A DNA stretch of 64,000 nt from Mytilus californianus (GCF_021869535.1 NW_026262690.1:85915995-85979994); one strand, 5' to 3'; shown: positions 13,201 to 23,156, numbered from the stretch's first letter. Notes: generated by a model from the sequence alone, not told the origin. Program-made: numbers and translations.

Positions 13201-16200
13201 AAACTTAAACACGTACATTTACAATCCATCTAAATTCTTATTGATCTCCAATAATTAAAAGGTGGAAAGAAATGATATTAATTTGAAAAGGAAACATCAA
13301 ATAAGATGCTGTTTTTTATTTACTTTTTATCTCCAAAGATTGATGAATATGTTTTAGCAGTCTCATACATGTATTATAACCTTTTGAGAATTTCCACTTT
13401 TTTTTCAAATAAAACTATCAGATAAAAGTTTTTTTCCTGGTCAACCAAATACGATTCATATAAGAATGGCACATTTATCTATACTCTTTTTTTTCTTTGA
13501 TGATAATTCTAAATCAGATATAGAGAAGGAAATAGAGCTTTGAAGGCAACTTATGTACATCATTATTTGGCTCAAAACGTTGTAATCCTTTAACAGAGAG
13601 GCGAAAGATAACAAAGGGACATTCAAACTCACAAGTCAAAAATAAACTGACAACGCCATGGCTAAAAAAGGAACAGACAAACAGACAAACAAACGTATAC
13701 AAAACACAACATAGAAAACTAAAGACTGAGCAAATCACTTTAAAACACTTTATTCTTTTTAACTTTGAGGCAGGAAGGAAACGCGCAGACAATAATGACT
13801 GTGGCTCGGCGGTTTTGCTTCAGTCATAATTATCATAACTGTGACAACATTACTTTGCGTATTAAAGATGAAAACAATAATGTCTTAACAACATTTTCTT
13901 TGAACAAATAATTACTGTCTTTTGCAGCCATTTCTAACACATACAGACAATCTATGTTAGCGTTTTAGGTAGGTATCAATGCATCTAAGATTTGCTCTTT
14001 AGCAGTGGGGAAAGTCATGACTCCTAGTATTTTTTGGTTTCAATGTTCAATAGTTTAATGTTGGATGTAACACGTCTTCTGATTGGCTGAAAGTTTCTTG
14101 TCTATCAGTTCATAGACATAACTTCGTCATGTGACCGTAACGTCATCAACGTTTTTGTCATGATTTACTCCTTGAAAATGGAATTTTGAATTAAATTATA
14201 AGGAATGACTGTATTATTTTTTTTCTGTCTATTCGAAATAACCTAAAACATTACGTTTTTTCTTCATAGTCAAAAAAAAATATTAGTCATTCCTTAAATA
14301 TTTACTTGTTGGTTATATCTGTAAAAAGGGGATGTTATAGTATACGCAATGAAACAGCAGCCCAATACTGAATTTTCACATGTTTTGTTCGATCTATTTT
14401 TTCGATATCCTATTATTTTGTGTACTTTTGTCTTACCTTTTACAATTAGTTTTTGCTATTCTTCTAATTCTTAAAATTGGCGACAATTTCTCAAACCGGG
14501 CAAAAATATAAGTTAAGTGATTGGTATTCTGGTTGGTACTAAGTCTAAATGTATTTCTTGGTTTTTTATGTTTAAAGCTTGCAGTGTCTTCAACGTTTAC
14601 CCCACACCTATTTTATTCATGAAAATATTTTTAATTCATAAAACATGAATAATTACCAATTCATTCTTGAAGACAATAGTGATGACAGACAGAATTCCTA
14701 TGGAGAAACACGTCAAGAGAGTAACCAATAAGACCGGGAACCTGAATACAAACATGAACTGGTAAAGGCATGGTGAATCATCAACACACTCCGTACAACC
14801 CTCTTTACAGGGTAGACATTTATACCGAGAGGTATCTGAAGAATTTTCCACTTCTAAACCACTGAAAGCTTTAACCTGAGCGTTTACATTTGGAAAGTAG
14901 TACCCTTTGCTGCAGACACACTGATAAGCACCTCTTTTAAAACCTCGTCCTTTCAGAAACAAACACTAAAGGAAAAAAAAATATCGCAGATTAAGATATG
15001 ATTGAATAAAACTTATTAGTATTAGAAGTGAGTCAAATTCTGTCTTAATTGAAAGAAAAGTTTTAGATTATCTTCATTGTGCCAGTAACTACTGTCAATG
15101 GCATTACTCGTTATTTTTTTTTACAAAATTATCTTGTTAATATGAAGACCAACTAAGCTAAATGCTTTCTAAAGTTAAAATAATTATACACTATAAAATA
15201 ATAATATTGGTATTGTACTTTGTTAGCATAATATATAGTAATATTAACAAGATTAAATAAACTTTTTATATATGTTATACATACAGTATTATGAAAGGTA
15301 ACCTTGTATTTTCAGTGGCCGACGGAAACTTTAAAATTGCTAAAAACAAATTGCAAGTAATACATGTACCTCAGTTGTCACAGGACATGCATGTGTTCCT
15401 CGGAATACGTCCAGAGCACTATAACTACTGGTATCTGGATCACACTGATTGATGTCGATATACGTTAGCTCTATATCAACGGAAGCTATACCTCTAGAAT
15501 AATAAATAACCATATATAAGGTGAAAGGGTTAGAAGATTTAGAAATTTAGAAAATGGTTTAAGTCTAATTAATAACAGGAGAAAGTAGAAGCTGATTAAA
15601 AGCACTTTTTTCTTCGGGACAAAATTTATTTCTGAAACAAATTATTTTCTTTTCAATAACTTACAAAAGCAAAATCAATAATTTTTACTTATTCCAATAG
15701 AAACAAACTTTATTTTGTTTTCACGAAAAGATGAATGGTCGGTGCTAAACATTGAAAACACATTACAAAAAACTTGAATTCAAATTGACACAAAATGAAA
15801 TCAAGTGGCAATTACATTTTAGCAAGAACTGCTTTAAATTTGTTTTTATGCAAAATGTGAACAGAAACATACAGTCGTAAACTGTGCAAGTATTTAACTT
15901 AACCACAAACAAGTCTGTATATCTCTCTGAAAATAGGCGCGTACGACAGACTCTAAATCGGCCCAAGTTTTCACTGGTGTAGAAAATAAAATAAGTACCG
16001 ATCATTAGGTTGTCTGCATATTGATATTATAAAATATCAGCGGCGAGTCACATTATGAAGCTTTTCGTCGAGTGAGTGCAGAGAACGAGTTTAAAAAGGC
16101 TTCATATTGTGTGGAGCAGCTGATATTTTACAATATCAATATGATGAAAATCTGATAATCGATTTATCGGATTGTATTTGTGTATTTTGCATGACAGGAA

Positions 16201-19200
16201 CAAGTGTTTTTCTTTGTTTCACCAGCAAACCGGAAGATGACGAGATAAGTTCGGGTCAAACTTATCAACGTCGGTTCATTCATTATGACGTCGGTGATAT
16301 GTCCGGGTCAAAATTATTAAGGCCCGGGTCAACGTATTTGACGTCACAAAGCCGTGATATGTAATTTTATGAAGATCTGAGCAGAGTGATATAGACAGTG
16401 GGAACACCGATAAATATAGATTATAACATGGCATTTTTCATATCAGACTCCTTATCAGCCCTGGTCATAATATCAGCCCGAGAGCCGACAGGTGTTTTTC
16501 ACTAAAATGTACCACTGAGGTTTATTTTCCGGAATTTTGCAGAATGACGTCGAAATGCTTTGCGATAACGTTAAAGAAAGGCATGCGATATTAACCGGAA
16601 GCAGTTGATATAAACCGGAAGCAGTTGATATATACCGGAAGCAGTTGATATATACCGGAAGCAGTTGATAACGAAAGTCATATCATACGGCTAAGACAAT
16701 TCTTCAACTTTAATGAATAAATATATGTAAAAATTAGTTTTATCAAAGGATACAATTATACCATTATTTTCTATAAGTATATGATAAAACAAAATATCTG
16801 TCATCAACAGTACCAAAAAAAAAACCAATAACATTAAGGATGTTTTCTTCTGATGTTTCAGTCTCGTTGAAACCTTGTTCGGGCATGATTTCCGAAACAT
16901 GTGATATAAGTGGAAAATATTAATGAATTCAAAAAATATTATATCTAAACTCTGTGAAAAAATTATGTACTTACAATTATTAGTTGTTTTGGAGTAATAA
17001 AATTTTCAAATTTTATAACCAATCCGGTCAGTGTCATCAGCCAAAATGTGGAGAAAATGGGTGAAGGCTACATAAAATGATTTTTCCAAAAATATGTACA
17101 TCGCATATCATTTTAGTCTTTTCAAAATTCTTTGATATGTATTTTTTCAATCATTTACAACAATGAAGTTGAAAAAAAAAGAGAAAAATCCCAAATTTAC
17201 AGAATTGACAGCATGGTCAATTTGAAACGAAAAAGCAACAAAATTTTATAAGACTTTCTAATATCAACACCAACATATAGGTTTTTTAAGTTAAATTTAT
17301 TCAGATTGGTCCACTCCATTTTAAGTGAAAGTATGAAAAAGAAGTTTATAAATGTGAAACTGTGATATTTTTCATGATATTAGCCCAAAAATGGGTAAAA
17401 ATTTATCAATATAGGAAAATCATTAAAAATTGGATACTTTCAAATGGCCGTAGCAAAAAAAGAAGTGCACCACCAAATGATTTTCTTCTTCATCAACTAC
17501 TTCCTTACAGTCATATAAACCCACAAATCAGGTTAAGAAAAAAAAGTTTAATTCTAGAAATTTTTGGCCCTTCAGAGGTGTACATCCTTTAGATAAGACA
17601 ACCGCAGACGAGCTATTGTTTAATATCGCTTTTTTTTCTATCTTACTTTTAACACTTACTGAAACTTAGGGTTTCCAGTTAAATCCAGTGAAAATAAAGG
17701 CGATGTAAATGTTACCATCCAAATATCCCCACCTCCACAGTCAAAGTACGGTTTGGTCCAATGACCGTCTTCTATCTTGGCTGTCAGTAAAACTGTCTCT
17801 TTTTCTGGTAACGATGTATTTCCTGACCTGAAACAAAGCAGACATTACTTGACTGTCGGGTAGCTTGGTGAGTTTTTCTTAATTAATTTTAAAAGATTGA
17901 CCTTTTCATCACTTTTGATTTTATATTTGTTTTTTATACAACTTATTTCACATCTAGACTGACGCTAATAATACCATTGACGCACTTTATTCAGTGCATT
18001 AATGAAATTTCCGGAATTACAATAATTAATCATTATTATTGTATCTTTAATTGCCCATGTGGTAATCATGGTAATTGAATTGATTCTTTTTTATAAAACC
18101 CAGGTAAAATAAACCAACTGGAAACTTTATAAGTTTGCATAGAAAGGTGTTGGCTTATTTATTTACTCTGTCATTTTAACGCTCGCTTTGTATTTATACA
18201 TATCTGGCATTTCCTGTTTTCTCCTCTAATTGTTTATGATGAACACATGGTGAAGGAAACCCCAGAAATGAACAGTCGAACGCGGTAAATTAAGTACTGT
18301 TTACTTCCATTACAAAAAAATGTTATGACGTGTATTAACAGACTACGAGATTTTGCGGTTATTTTTAAGACCATATTGTTATTTCATAACAGGAGAAACA
18401 CGAAGGATTTCACTCGTGCAACATTCAGAATAGCAGTACAAAATGTATATGACCCTTCCAAATCACAACAACTCACTCGGAAGTTTTTGGTTTCAATTGG
18501 TTCGTTTTGCTTAATTTTCGTGTAGTGTTTTGTGGACAACTGTTTGTTCTTTTGTTATTCCACGAACAACATCCTGTTTAAGATTTAGGTATCGATCTCC
18601 TATTACAGTCCAAAACGGGTTCCTTGTCCTTTATCTGTTTGGCCTCAGTTACCCGTATTTTGCAGGGGAGTGATCAAAGCCTATCCAAACTGGATTTAAT
18701 AAAAAGCAGTTTTAAATATTACACATGTCTTCTTTATTATTTTTTAACAGAATGTACTTGCTGGTTATTTGATTCAGTCGTTTTTCATCACAAAGGTTTT
18801 GAAACGCGCTTCTACTACTCTGGCGTACAACATTTTAAGCCTGTATCTATTATGATAAAAATAAGGAGATGTGGTCTGATTGCCAATGAGACAACCATCC
18901 ACCAAAGTTCAAATGAAGTGGATGTAAGCAATTATAGGCAACTGTACGACCTTCAACAATGAGAAAACCCATAACGTATGGTCGGCTATAAAAGGCCCCA
19001 ACATGAAAAATATGAAACAATTCAATTGAGAAAACTAACGGCCTAATTTATAACAAAACAATTTACGAAAAACAAATATGACAGACATGAACCAACGACA
19101 ACCACTGAACTACAGGCTCCTGACATGAAGAATGTGGCGGGGATAAACATGTTTGTGAGCGCTCAACCCTCCCCCTAACCTGGGACAGTGGTGTAGCAGT

Positions 19201-21029
19201 ACAACATAAGAACAAACTATAAAAATCAGCTGAAAAAGGCTTAACTCATCAGATGGATACAAATAGAAATACATCTAACAAAAACACAGAGTGAACGTGG
19301 ACGGGTACTTATACATACCCACTACAAAAAGACACTAAGTACAGATCTGAGAGTACTCGCAGTTACTGACAGCTAGTTCAAAGCCAATAACAACTAATAA
19401 AAAAATCATGTATCTAAGACTAAAATATCAATCAGTACACATCCAACATCCAATGAATTTAGTGTAAAGACGTCATTAACAGTCAGAAAAAAAAACATGT
19501 CCTTGTGCAATGCCAAACTATAGGTATCAACAGATTGTAGTACCGTGAAAGTACATATATGTAATATTTAGTATGATTTTAATTTACTGATAACAAAATC
19601 AATATTTATACCAATAAAAACAATATTCAAAGATTTAATTACAGTGTTGAATAGGTAACCTTTTATGATAAGTTTATTTAAAGACTTGATAAGTTGACCC
19701 GGATCGTATTTCAATTTCCGGGCTCGGTTTACAACATCACCGTAAAATTAAGGATGTGCTATTCCGTTTGAAATAAGTTTTCTACAGGTATAGCAAAACT
19801 TGCAGACCAAATCTTTGTATCTATGGAAGAATTTGGTAAAGGTTTTAAGTAACTTGTGGTAACGAAATCCCTGACTTAATAATTTACTAGTAATGCATAG
19901 ATTTTATTTATTCTTGGTTTATTTGGAAGCTTTCAGGTAGCCAGTGCTTGCACTTATACTTTACATATAACATTAAGGTCTCATACAAAATAAGATAATA
20001 AATTCTCTAAGAATTATGCTTGTTTCTTTTTTCACATGAAAATGTAAAGAAAAGTTTCATCAATAATTTAGCGCAACCACAAACATTTTTTTGTTCACTC
20101 TCTCAGTATAAAGATATATAGAGAGCTAAACAAATACTTTCTTAATCAGTTCAATAGTTTCCAGAATTTCCTCAAAAGTCATACGAAAATATGATGGAAA
20201 TAAATTAAAGTTATCTACAGTTACAAAGTGGTTTTTTTTTTTTCAAGCGTAAAGAGGATAATGCTATTATCGGATGTCCTTTGCTATCGTAATATTTACC
20301 TTGATAAGGCTATTCCGTATCATATTTTGTTAATGATTCCGGAACATACACATTTACGTGTCTGACGATGCTTTACTTTTGCTCTTTCCTGGTAAAGAAT
20401 CAAAATATTCATGTAATATGCCACGTACTCTAAAAATGTATTCGTCCTGAATATGCATCAAATATTTGTCACTGGACGATAAGCAACCCACAATCAATCA
20501 ATCTAAAAATGTATTTTAAGTACACTTTAATGAATGATTTGATTTAATGAATAAACCTACCTGGATTTTGTTTTTGATACTGTTCTTGTTGTGTTTTCCC
20601 AGTTCCTGTTCTTCAAGTGATAATACCACACAGTTTTGTTGTTGTCTTGGTAAGTATATGATAAAGCTATATCATGGGCAAAGACAGTCCCATTCTTATG
20701 GAAAGCGTATGGAACAAACGAAGAATATTTAGAATATATCCCTGGCTCTATTGCTATTCCAGAACCGAATACAGCTGTTTGACCAATTACATTACTTTTT
20801 ACTAAAGAGAAGAACATTTCATCGGTCAGTGAATCGAGTGAACCATTATTTGCAAGTAAATTTGATGTTAGGAAGTTTGACGTAAGAATTGCAGGAATGA
20901 CGAAGGCTTCCCAAACTGTATGGTTAAAGATGAGGTCTAGCGTCTCCTCGGTACCACCAGTACAGGGACTTTGTTCTATTCTACTAACATATTCTAAAGC
21001 TAACTGGACTGCTTCCTTGTCAGCATCAT
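1119..21029 (-). CDS. GPR158/GPR179-like class C orphan G-protein coupled receptor (gene span, 11 exons, 5' end missing)
   Basis: Eleven minus-strand exons join with matching phases at every junction: 21029-20561, 17827-17660, 15493-15370, 14965-14657, 10797-10729, 8843-8734, 8325-8108, 6814-6676, 4590-4485, 3043-2888 and 1214-1119. They give about 654 residues ending at a TGA. The order is Cache-type ectodomain, EGF-like cysteine-rich segment (GAYQCVC, CLPCKEGC, VDDSPC), seven membrane segments, and a tail of about 83 residues. The motifs DINQCD, RGTHACP, RGFKRGAYQCVC, CLPCKEGCTECVDDSPC and, in TM7, LTLIFIPK match what I know of vertebrate GPR158/GPR179. In vertebrates GPR158 is a plasma membrane receptor that binds glycine at the Cache domain and scaffolds RGS7-Gbeta5. 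Ligand and coupling of this homologue are unknown. The tail is far shorter than in vertebrate members and lacks their VCPWE repeats. No start codon or signal peptide exon was identified. The family call is firm; orthology to GPR158 rather than GPR179 is not resolved. Confidence 0.92.
1320..1690 (+). mobile_element. truncated 3' end of the retroelement seen at 23.4-24.2 kb
   Basis: Shares long stretches with 24015-24240 (gtgagaggtttagctagcta, aatatgacagttgttttcca, gataagggactttccgtttt). No coding part remains. It lies just past the receptor's last exon and runs into a family-A repeat. Confidence 0.7.
1695..2070 (-). repeat. family-A interspersed repeat (mussel-type), inverted copy
   Basis: Diverged copy of the repeat best seen at 18852-19310; recognised by tgagcgctc, the internal gttgtct block and the end aatcataccacatatcc. 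The 100-codon open frame across it is repeat-derived. Confidence 0.7.
2225..2385. repeat. foldback (inverted repeat) element
   Basis: The left arm (actagactcacgctagcagc ... aacccaaaagtt) is the imperfect complement of the right arm (aacttttgggttta ... agtggctgctaaatgagtct). Arms are about 60 bases with a spacer of about 45. It lies in the last receptor intron. Confidence 0.7.
2475..2665 (-). repeat. short-period repeat (agaatagagaataatgg type)
   Basis: Irregular 15-20 base units around 'gaatagagaaaaat'. The inverse occurs at 34245-34430 (attattctctattctttat), so this is a dispersed low-complexity family. Confidence 0.55.
2672..2850 (+). repeat. family-A interspersed repeat, truncated
   Basis: Starts aaaaataaggagatg, contains gccaatgagacaactatcca, and stops after gaaacaattcaattg. 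Lies just 3' of exon J in gene sense. Confidence 0.8.
2888..3043 (-). CDS. GPR158-like receptor, exon J (cytoplasmic tail)
   Basis: A 156-base exon (52 codons, phase 0 at both ends) with acceptor gcttatttcag and donor aag/gtattt. It encodes a polar Lys/Thr-rich segment starting ISALYRKEDIKK, with no known domain. The open frame, good splice sites and continuation into an exon ending in a stop support it. A 39-bp tandem array ends about 20 bases upstream of its acceptor. Confidence 0.75.
3066..3225 (+). repeat. 39-bp tandem repeat, four units
   Basis: Four units starting gtgaaccac. Their ends alternate between a 'catttagt/caatttggt' form and an 'aaatatag' form, suggesting a duplicated dimer. 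It abuts the acceptor of receptor exon J. Confidence 0.85.
3385..3695 (-). repeat. family-A interspersed repeat, inverted copy
   Basis: Contains aaacatgtttaaccacgcca, the gccgtta block and ends gcaatcataccacatctt. Confidence 0.75.
4485..4590 (-). CDS. GPR158-like receptor, exon I (TM7)
   Basis: Acceptor tcatattcag, donor aag/gtaaat. In the phase set by the previous exon it encodes PDLLYLLQGLKIQ and TTTLTLIFIPK, the TM7 segment with the class C F-x-P-K ending. Other frames of this stretch also look open but do not match the incoming phase. Confidence 0.88.
4667..5812 (+). repeat. composite repeat with internal duplication (family H), copy 1
   Basis: Begins acaagaggctctcaagagcc with a short terminal hairpin and ends near gaaccccggtgagcta. 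The block tttcagaggagaagattttt and about 490 following bases occur twice in tandem (from about 4702 and 5199). An inverted relative is at 62680-63965. It contains a tract rich in gacgac units near the end. No coding capacity seen. Confidence 0.8.
6274..6625 (+). repeat. family-A interspersed repeat
   Basis: Runs from aaaataagaagatgtggtat through ggcctgatttgtgtac to caacataagaacaaactata. Near full length. Confidence 0.8.
6676..6814 (-). CDS. GPR158-like receptor, exon H (TM5 and TM6)
   Basis: Acceptor tttatttttcag, donor ctaac/gtaagc. It encodes AEVCLLLAGCYVCYLVRKAP (TM5), HFNESRYITWAVYN and a TM6-like stretch. Y-x-C-Y-x-V-R and F-x-E-x-R-Y-I are strongly conserved in GPR158/179. Confidence 0.9.
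6872..7041. mobile_element. small element with about 38-bp terminal inverted repeats
   Basis: Left end attcgccgtttcagaa, right end ttctgaaacggcgaat; the inverted match continues inward (aatgtattctaggtaat against attacccagaatgcatt). About 170 bases, in the intron upstream of exon H. No coding; MITE-like. Confidence 0.75.
7223..7800 (+). repeat. family-A interspersed repeat with an extra partial tail
   Basis: Full copy from aaaataaggagatgaggtat to about 7660, followed by a second, diverged tail segment (about 7690-7800: ggattactggctcc ... gacagtattgaaacaat). The extra tail may be an internal duplication. Confidence 0.75.
8108..8325 (-). CDS. GPR158-like receptor, exon G (ICL2, TM4, ECL2)
   Basis: Acceptor tttttttcag, donor tgtg/gtatgt. 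The 72 codons include KLQRVHLPDKELLKRF (intracellular loop 2), a hydrophobic TM4 with LAWTIS, and an extracellular loop with two Cys. The Q-R-V-x-L-x-D/G-x-x-L-L pattern agrees with the GPR158 group. Confidence 0.88.
8734..8843 (-). CDS. GPR158-like receptor, exon F (ECL1 and TM3)
   Basis: Acceptor tgaaattttag, donor tggag/gtatgt (phase 2). It encodes FAYPKASRFLCISQIW, IGFNLMYGALVIKTWR. The Cys at the top of TM3 and the YGAL-x-x-KTWR ending are class C GPCR features; the Cys should pair with extracellular loop 2. Confidence 0.88.
8940..9338. mobile_element. MITE-like element with 15-bp inverted ends
   Basis: Begins taaggatgttcgct and ends agcgaacatcctta, with TTAA straddling each end. About 400 bases, AT-rich interior, no ORF. 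It begins about 97 bases upstream of receptor exon F. Confidence 0.75.
10095..10524. mobile_element. MITE-like element with TA-flanked inverted ends
   Basis: Left end acagtgtggac, right end gtccacactgt, each flanked by TA. That is the target duplication of Tc1/mariner-type elements. The 430-base interior has no ORF. Confidence 0.7.
10729..10797 (-). CDS. GPR158-like receptor, exon E (TM2)
   Basis: A 69-base exon of 23 codons, phase 0 on both sides, with acceptor ttttgttaccag and donor acg/gtaggt. It encodes AIKTGSPIFLLLMCVGG and the rest of TM2. The S-P-x-F-L-L-L pattern is typical of class C TM2. Confidence 0.85.
12040..12535 (+). repeat. tandem core, about five units of roughly 110 bp
   Basis: Each unit has acttccggtttagaaaatgt, a catatgatag block, actgattccaaaaata and a gggaga block. 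Several exact or near-exact ACTTCCGGT motifs (the ETS/GABPA-type consensus) recur. Confidence 0.75.
13014..13105 (+). repeat. twin terminal hairpins of the 12-13 kb element
   Basis: Two copies, about 53 bases apart, of a stem of about 12 bases (ctttccac ... gtggaaag) with a 6-base loop (ggaaaa, agaaaa). Confidence 0.85.
13555..13705 (-). repeat. family-C interspersed repeat, fragment
   Basis: gagaggcgaaagataacaaa and aataaactgacaacgccatg recur at 44815-44950 and, inverted, at 26470-26580. Confidence 0.75.
14045..14300 (-). repeat. family-D foldback element
   Basis: Inverted relative of 57549-57840: shares taacacgtcttctgattggc, the cgtcatgtgaccgtaacgtc block, and arms ending in aaggaatgact / agtcattcctta. 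Confidence 0.75.
14657..14965 (-). CDS. GPR158-like receptor, exon D (EGF-like cysteine-rich region and TM1)
   Basis: Acceptor tttcctttag, donor ttg/gtaatt. The 103 codons start with Cys and contain GAYQCVC, GYYFPN and CLPCKEGCTECVDDSPC, then a hydrophobic stretch of about 28 residues ending before VFKNEL, which is TM1. This is the most diagnostic exon of the gene. The codon that looks like an in-frame start here is TTG within an internal exon, not a true start. Confidence 0.92.
15370..15493 (-). CDS. GPR158-like receptor, exon C (Cache to EGF-like link)
   Basis: Acceptor ttattctag, donor gag/gtacat (phase 0). It encodes VDIELTYIDINQCD and FRGTHACPVTTE. The I-D-x-x-Q-C and GTHxC patterns are hallmarks of the GPR158/179 ectodomain. 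Confidence 0.88.
16018..16140. repeat. foldback element
   Basis: gcatattgatattataaaat is complemented by attttacaatatcaatatga, with inner arms cattatgaagc and gcttcatattgtg around a cgagtgagtgc centre. Confidence 0.75.
16590..16672 (+). repeat. 21-23 bp tandem repeat, four units
   Basis: Units of accggaagcagttgatata. Each carries the ETS-like core CCGGAAG. Confidence 0.85.
17660..17827 (-). CDS. GPR158-like receptor, exon B (end of Cache domain)
   Basis: Acceptor tttgtttcag, donor ca/gtaagt. It encodes 55 full codons with GHWTKPYFDCGGGDIW followed by WMVTFTSPLF, the segment that precedes the EGF-like region in GPR158/179. Joining from exon A gives an Arg at the split codon, and joining to exon C gives Gln then GIASVDIEL. 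Confidence 0.88.
18852..19310 (+). repeat. family-A interspersed repeat, near full length
   Basis: Best reference copy in the window: from ataaaaataaggagatgtgg through atgaaccaacgacaaccact, gcgctcaaccctccc and aactcatcagatggatacaa. Confidence 0.85.
20435..20512 (+). repeat. SINE 3'-tail fragment
   Basis: gaatatgcatcaaatatttg, tcactggacgataagcaacc and a caatcaatcaat end match the tail of the SINE at 22920-23156 (other strand). Confidence 0.7.
20561..21029 (-). CDS. GPR158-like receptor, exon A (Cache ectodomain)
   Basis: First recognised exon. The acceptor follows a long pyrimidine tract ending ttttttaccag, and the donor is ag/gtaggt (phase 2). It encodes about 156 residues with several N-glycosylation sequons (NHT, NGS, NGT, NKT, NTT), fitting an extracellular Cache-like domain. 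The frame stays open upstream to a TAG but has no ATG; that upstream stretch looks like the pyrimidine tract, not coding. An alternative acceptor about 36 bases upstream (gcttgcag) cannot be excluded. The exon enters in phase 1, so at least one coding exon (signal peptide) is missing upstream. Confidence 0.85.
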
Positions 21030-21654
21030 CTGGTAAAAAAGTTGAAAGAAAGGAAAACAAGAGGTACTGCAAGCAAAGCTAACAAAATAATACCCACTCC
21101 GCCCCTTGCAAAGTCCTTGATTTGCTAAGGGGAAACATGGAAAAAAAACACATTTAGATGAAGAAATGATGTAGAATCATGCGAGTAAGAGTCGGTGAAA
21201 GTTTCACAAAATTCTGTCAAGCGGTTCTGGAGCATTTTTGGATACAAAAGTTGGACAGAAGGATGATCTCTCCCATAACTATATATACCGACCGTTTTAG
21301 AAAGCGGAGATATAATAAAGTATTTGGGGACAATTCAAGGTCGTAACAAACTTTCTCTAATTCTTCGTCAATTTATCCCTTTCTGCAACCATTGTATAAA
21401 AAAAATTTAATCAACGTGTGGTTCGTTCGATCTCAGTTCTTCATTGGTTAAAATCTGATTATGACGTCGAATTTTCTTGCTTTCCTCTGAATTTCCTATT
21501 GTGACGGCATGAAAAAAGGCGACCATGCCTGATGACGTCAAATATAGAAAGAACACATCTTTTTGCAGATCATTCAAAAAGATGGAATATGATGGCCTGC
21601 ATATAGTTTGAAAATCATTAGAGAAACAGATTCCACCACCAAATCTCGTGTAAT

Positions 21655-21770
21655 TCGATATTTATCCACTCTCGACAGTTAAATTTTAAATATTTAAAAC
21701 GCTTGGCGAGACTCGCGTTTTAAATTTGAAAATTTAACTGTCTCGAGTGGATAAATATCGTATCACACTC
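21655..21770. repeat. foldback element with long arms
   Basis: gatatttatccactctcgac ... tttaaaacgc is complemented by gcgttttaaa ... gtggataaatatcg. Arms of about 50 bases around a GC-rich centre (ttggcgagactc). Confidence 0.85.
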
Positions 21771-22099
21771 GATGCAGTTGTAGAATCTATATTTATACAA
21801 CACGTGTTCTGAATAAGATGACATAATTCTAAATTCATTTTTCAAGTTTTTGTTTAAATTTTCTAAAAGTAAAATAATATTGGATATGTTTTATTAATAA
21901 AAAGGCCAGAATTCTTTATTTAAGATTTAAAATACGGGGTGCATCGAAAATTTGGAACTAGATGTCATTTGAATGAAAATCAAACCCATTTTTTCCTGCT
22001 ACAACTCTCGGAAAAATAAAGCAAACTTAAATGAAAAAATTATACTATTATTATTAAAGATTTGTAGTTTATATAACGTCAAAACTACTAGTCCCTTAA

Positions 22100-22330
22100 C
22101 GCAAATGGTTGACTGTGGTATAGGAATATGGTCACAAATATTTACTCCGTCCCCCAGTAAAATCCATGCTAAAGTTGGCTGTTTTTTTCGGCAATGCATG
22201 ATGTACCGGTTTATAACACAACCACATCCGGTTGGAATTGGCCTTGGAATTAGATGCCTCGTGTAGCGAGAGTGATACGCTCTCTGCACATTTAGGAACT
22301 CTTTCAACAGCTCTATGAGCAGTCCGTGTG
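22100..22330 (-). other. unassigned open stretch, possible old coding fragment
   Basis: The minus frame reads LKEFLNVQRAYHSRYTRHLI, PTGCGCVINRYIMHCRKK and ILLGDGVNICDHIPIPQ without stops, and looks less repetitive than its surroundings. I do not recognise it. It directly abuts the composite repeat at 22330, so it may be part of a larger element. No splice pair was established. Confidence 0.3.
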
Positions 22331-22740
22331 TGTCATGTCGGTAAATAAACTCATCATAGATACCAGGATTGAAATTGTGTATGCCAGACGTGTGTTTCGT
22401 CTCCAAAAGACTGATCAGTGACACTCGAATAAAAAAAAAGTTAAAAAGGCCAAAACAAAGTACGAAGTTAAAGAGCATTGAGGTCCCGAAATTCCTTAAA
22501 GTTTTGCCAAAGACAGCTAAGGTAATCTATTCCTGAGGTAGAAAAGTCTTAAGTATTTCAAAAATTAAAAGTTTTGTAAACAGTACAGTTAATTTATAAT
22601 TAATAGTATGACCATATCAATGATATTCCTTGTCAACACAGAAATGCTGACTTCTGGGCTGATGATACCCTCCGGGGGAACTCTCCCAGCAGTGGCACCG
22701 ACCCAGTGGTTGTAAATAAACTCATTATAGATACCAGGGT
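22330..22740 (+). repeat. family-B composite interspersed repeat
   Basis: catagataccaggattgaaa, gtgtttcgtctccaaaagac, aagagcattgaggtcc, gcagtggcaccgacccagtg, and a second partial unit start (ataaactcattatagatacc) at the end. Other members are at 35640-35830 and, inverted, at 40535-40605. Confidence 0.8.
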
Positions 22741-22919
22741 ACATGAAATAACATAGTGCCCTTGTTTGCCAGTGGCTTTCTTAATGTCTGTTCATTCCGG
22801 ACGACTCAATTTACAGATCCTAACTTTAATAGAATAACTGTAATTGCCTGTACAAAGTCAGTCAGGAATATGACAGTTGTTTCCATTCGTTACGTTGGTT
22901 TATTCAATTTGAGTTTTGA

Positions 22920-23156
22920 GATGATGGATGGATGGATGCTTAACGTCCAGTGGCAAATTGATATGCATATTCAGGACGAAAACATGTTCATGTAATATGA
23001 ATATTTACCCTGCTTTGTACTAAACCGGCACGCTGAGTCGGATTTATAATACCAATTTTAAAGTCTTTGATTGGACACGTCCGGGGTTCGAACCCAAGAC
23101 CTCCCGCACTCAAGGCGTACAAGCTACCACGAGACCACCAAGGCGGTTTGAACTTT
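22920..23156 (-). mobile_element. tRNA-derived SINE
   Basis: On the minus strand the head has an A-box-like ggtggtctcgtggtagct (about 23123-23138) and a B-box ggttcgaaccc (about 23084-23094), spaced as in tRNA genes. The body and a tail with gaatatgcatatcaattt, ccactggacgttaagc and (atcc)n follow. It is not a functional tRNA, since no cloverleaf acceptor was seen. It is close to SINE families known in molluscs. Confidence 0.8.

Noticed and set aside
18624..18962. 112-codon plus-strand frame
   Set aside because: Its last third is family-A repeat and it lies in a receptor intron; no similarity recognised.
23070..23156. Functional tRNA gene
   Set aside because: A and B boxes are present, but acceptor-stem pairing was not seen and a SINE body with tail follows directly.
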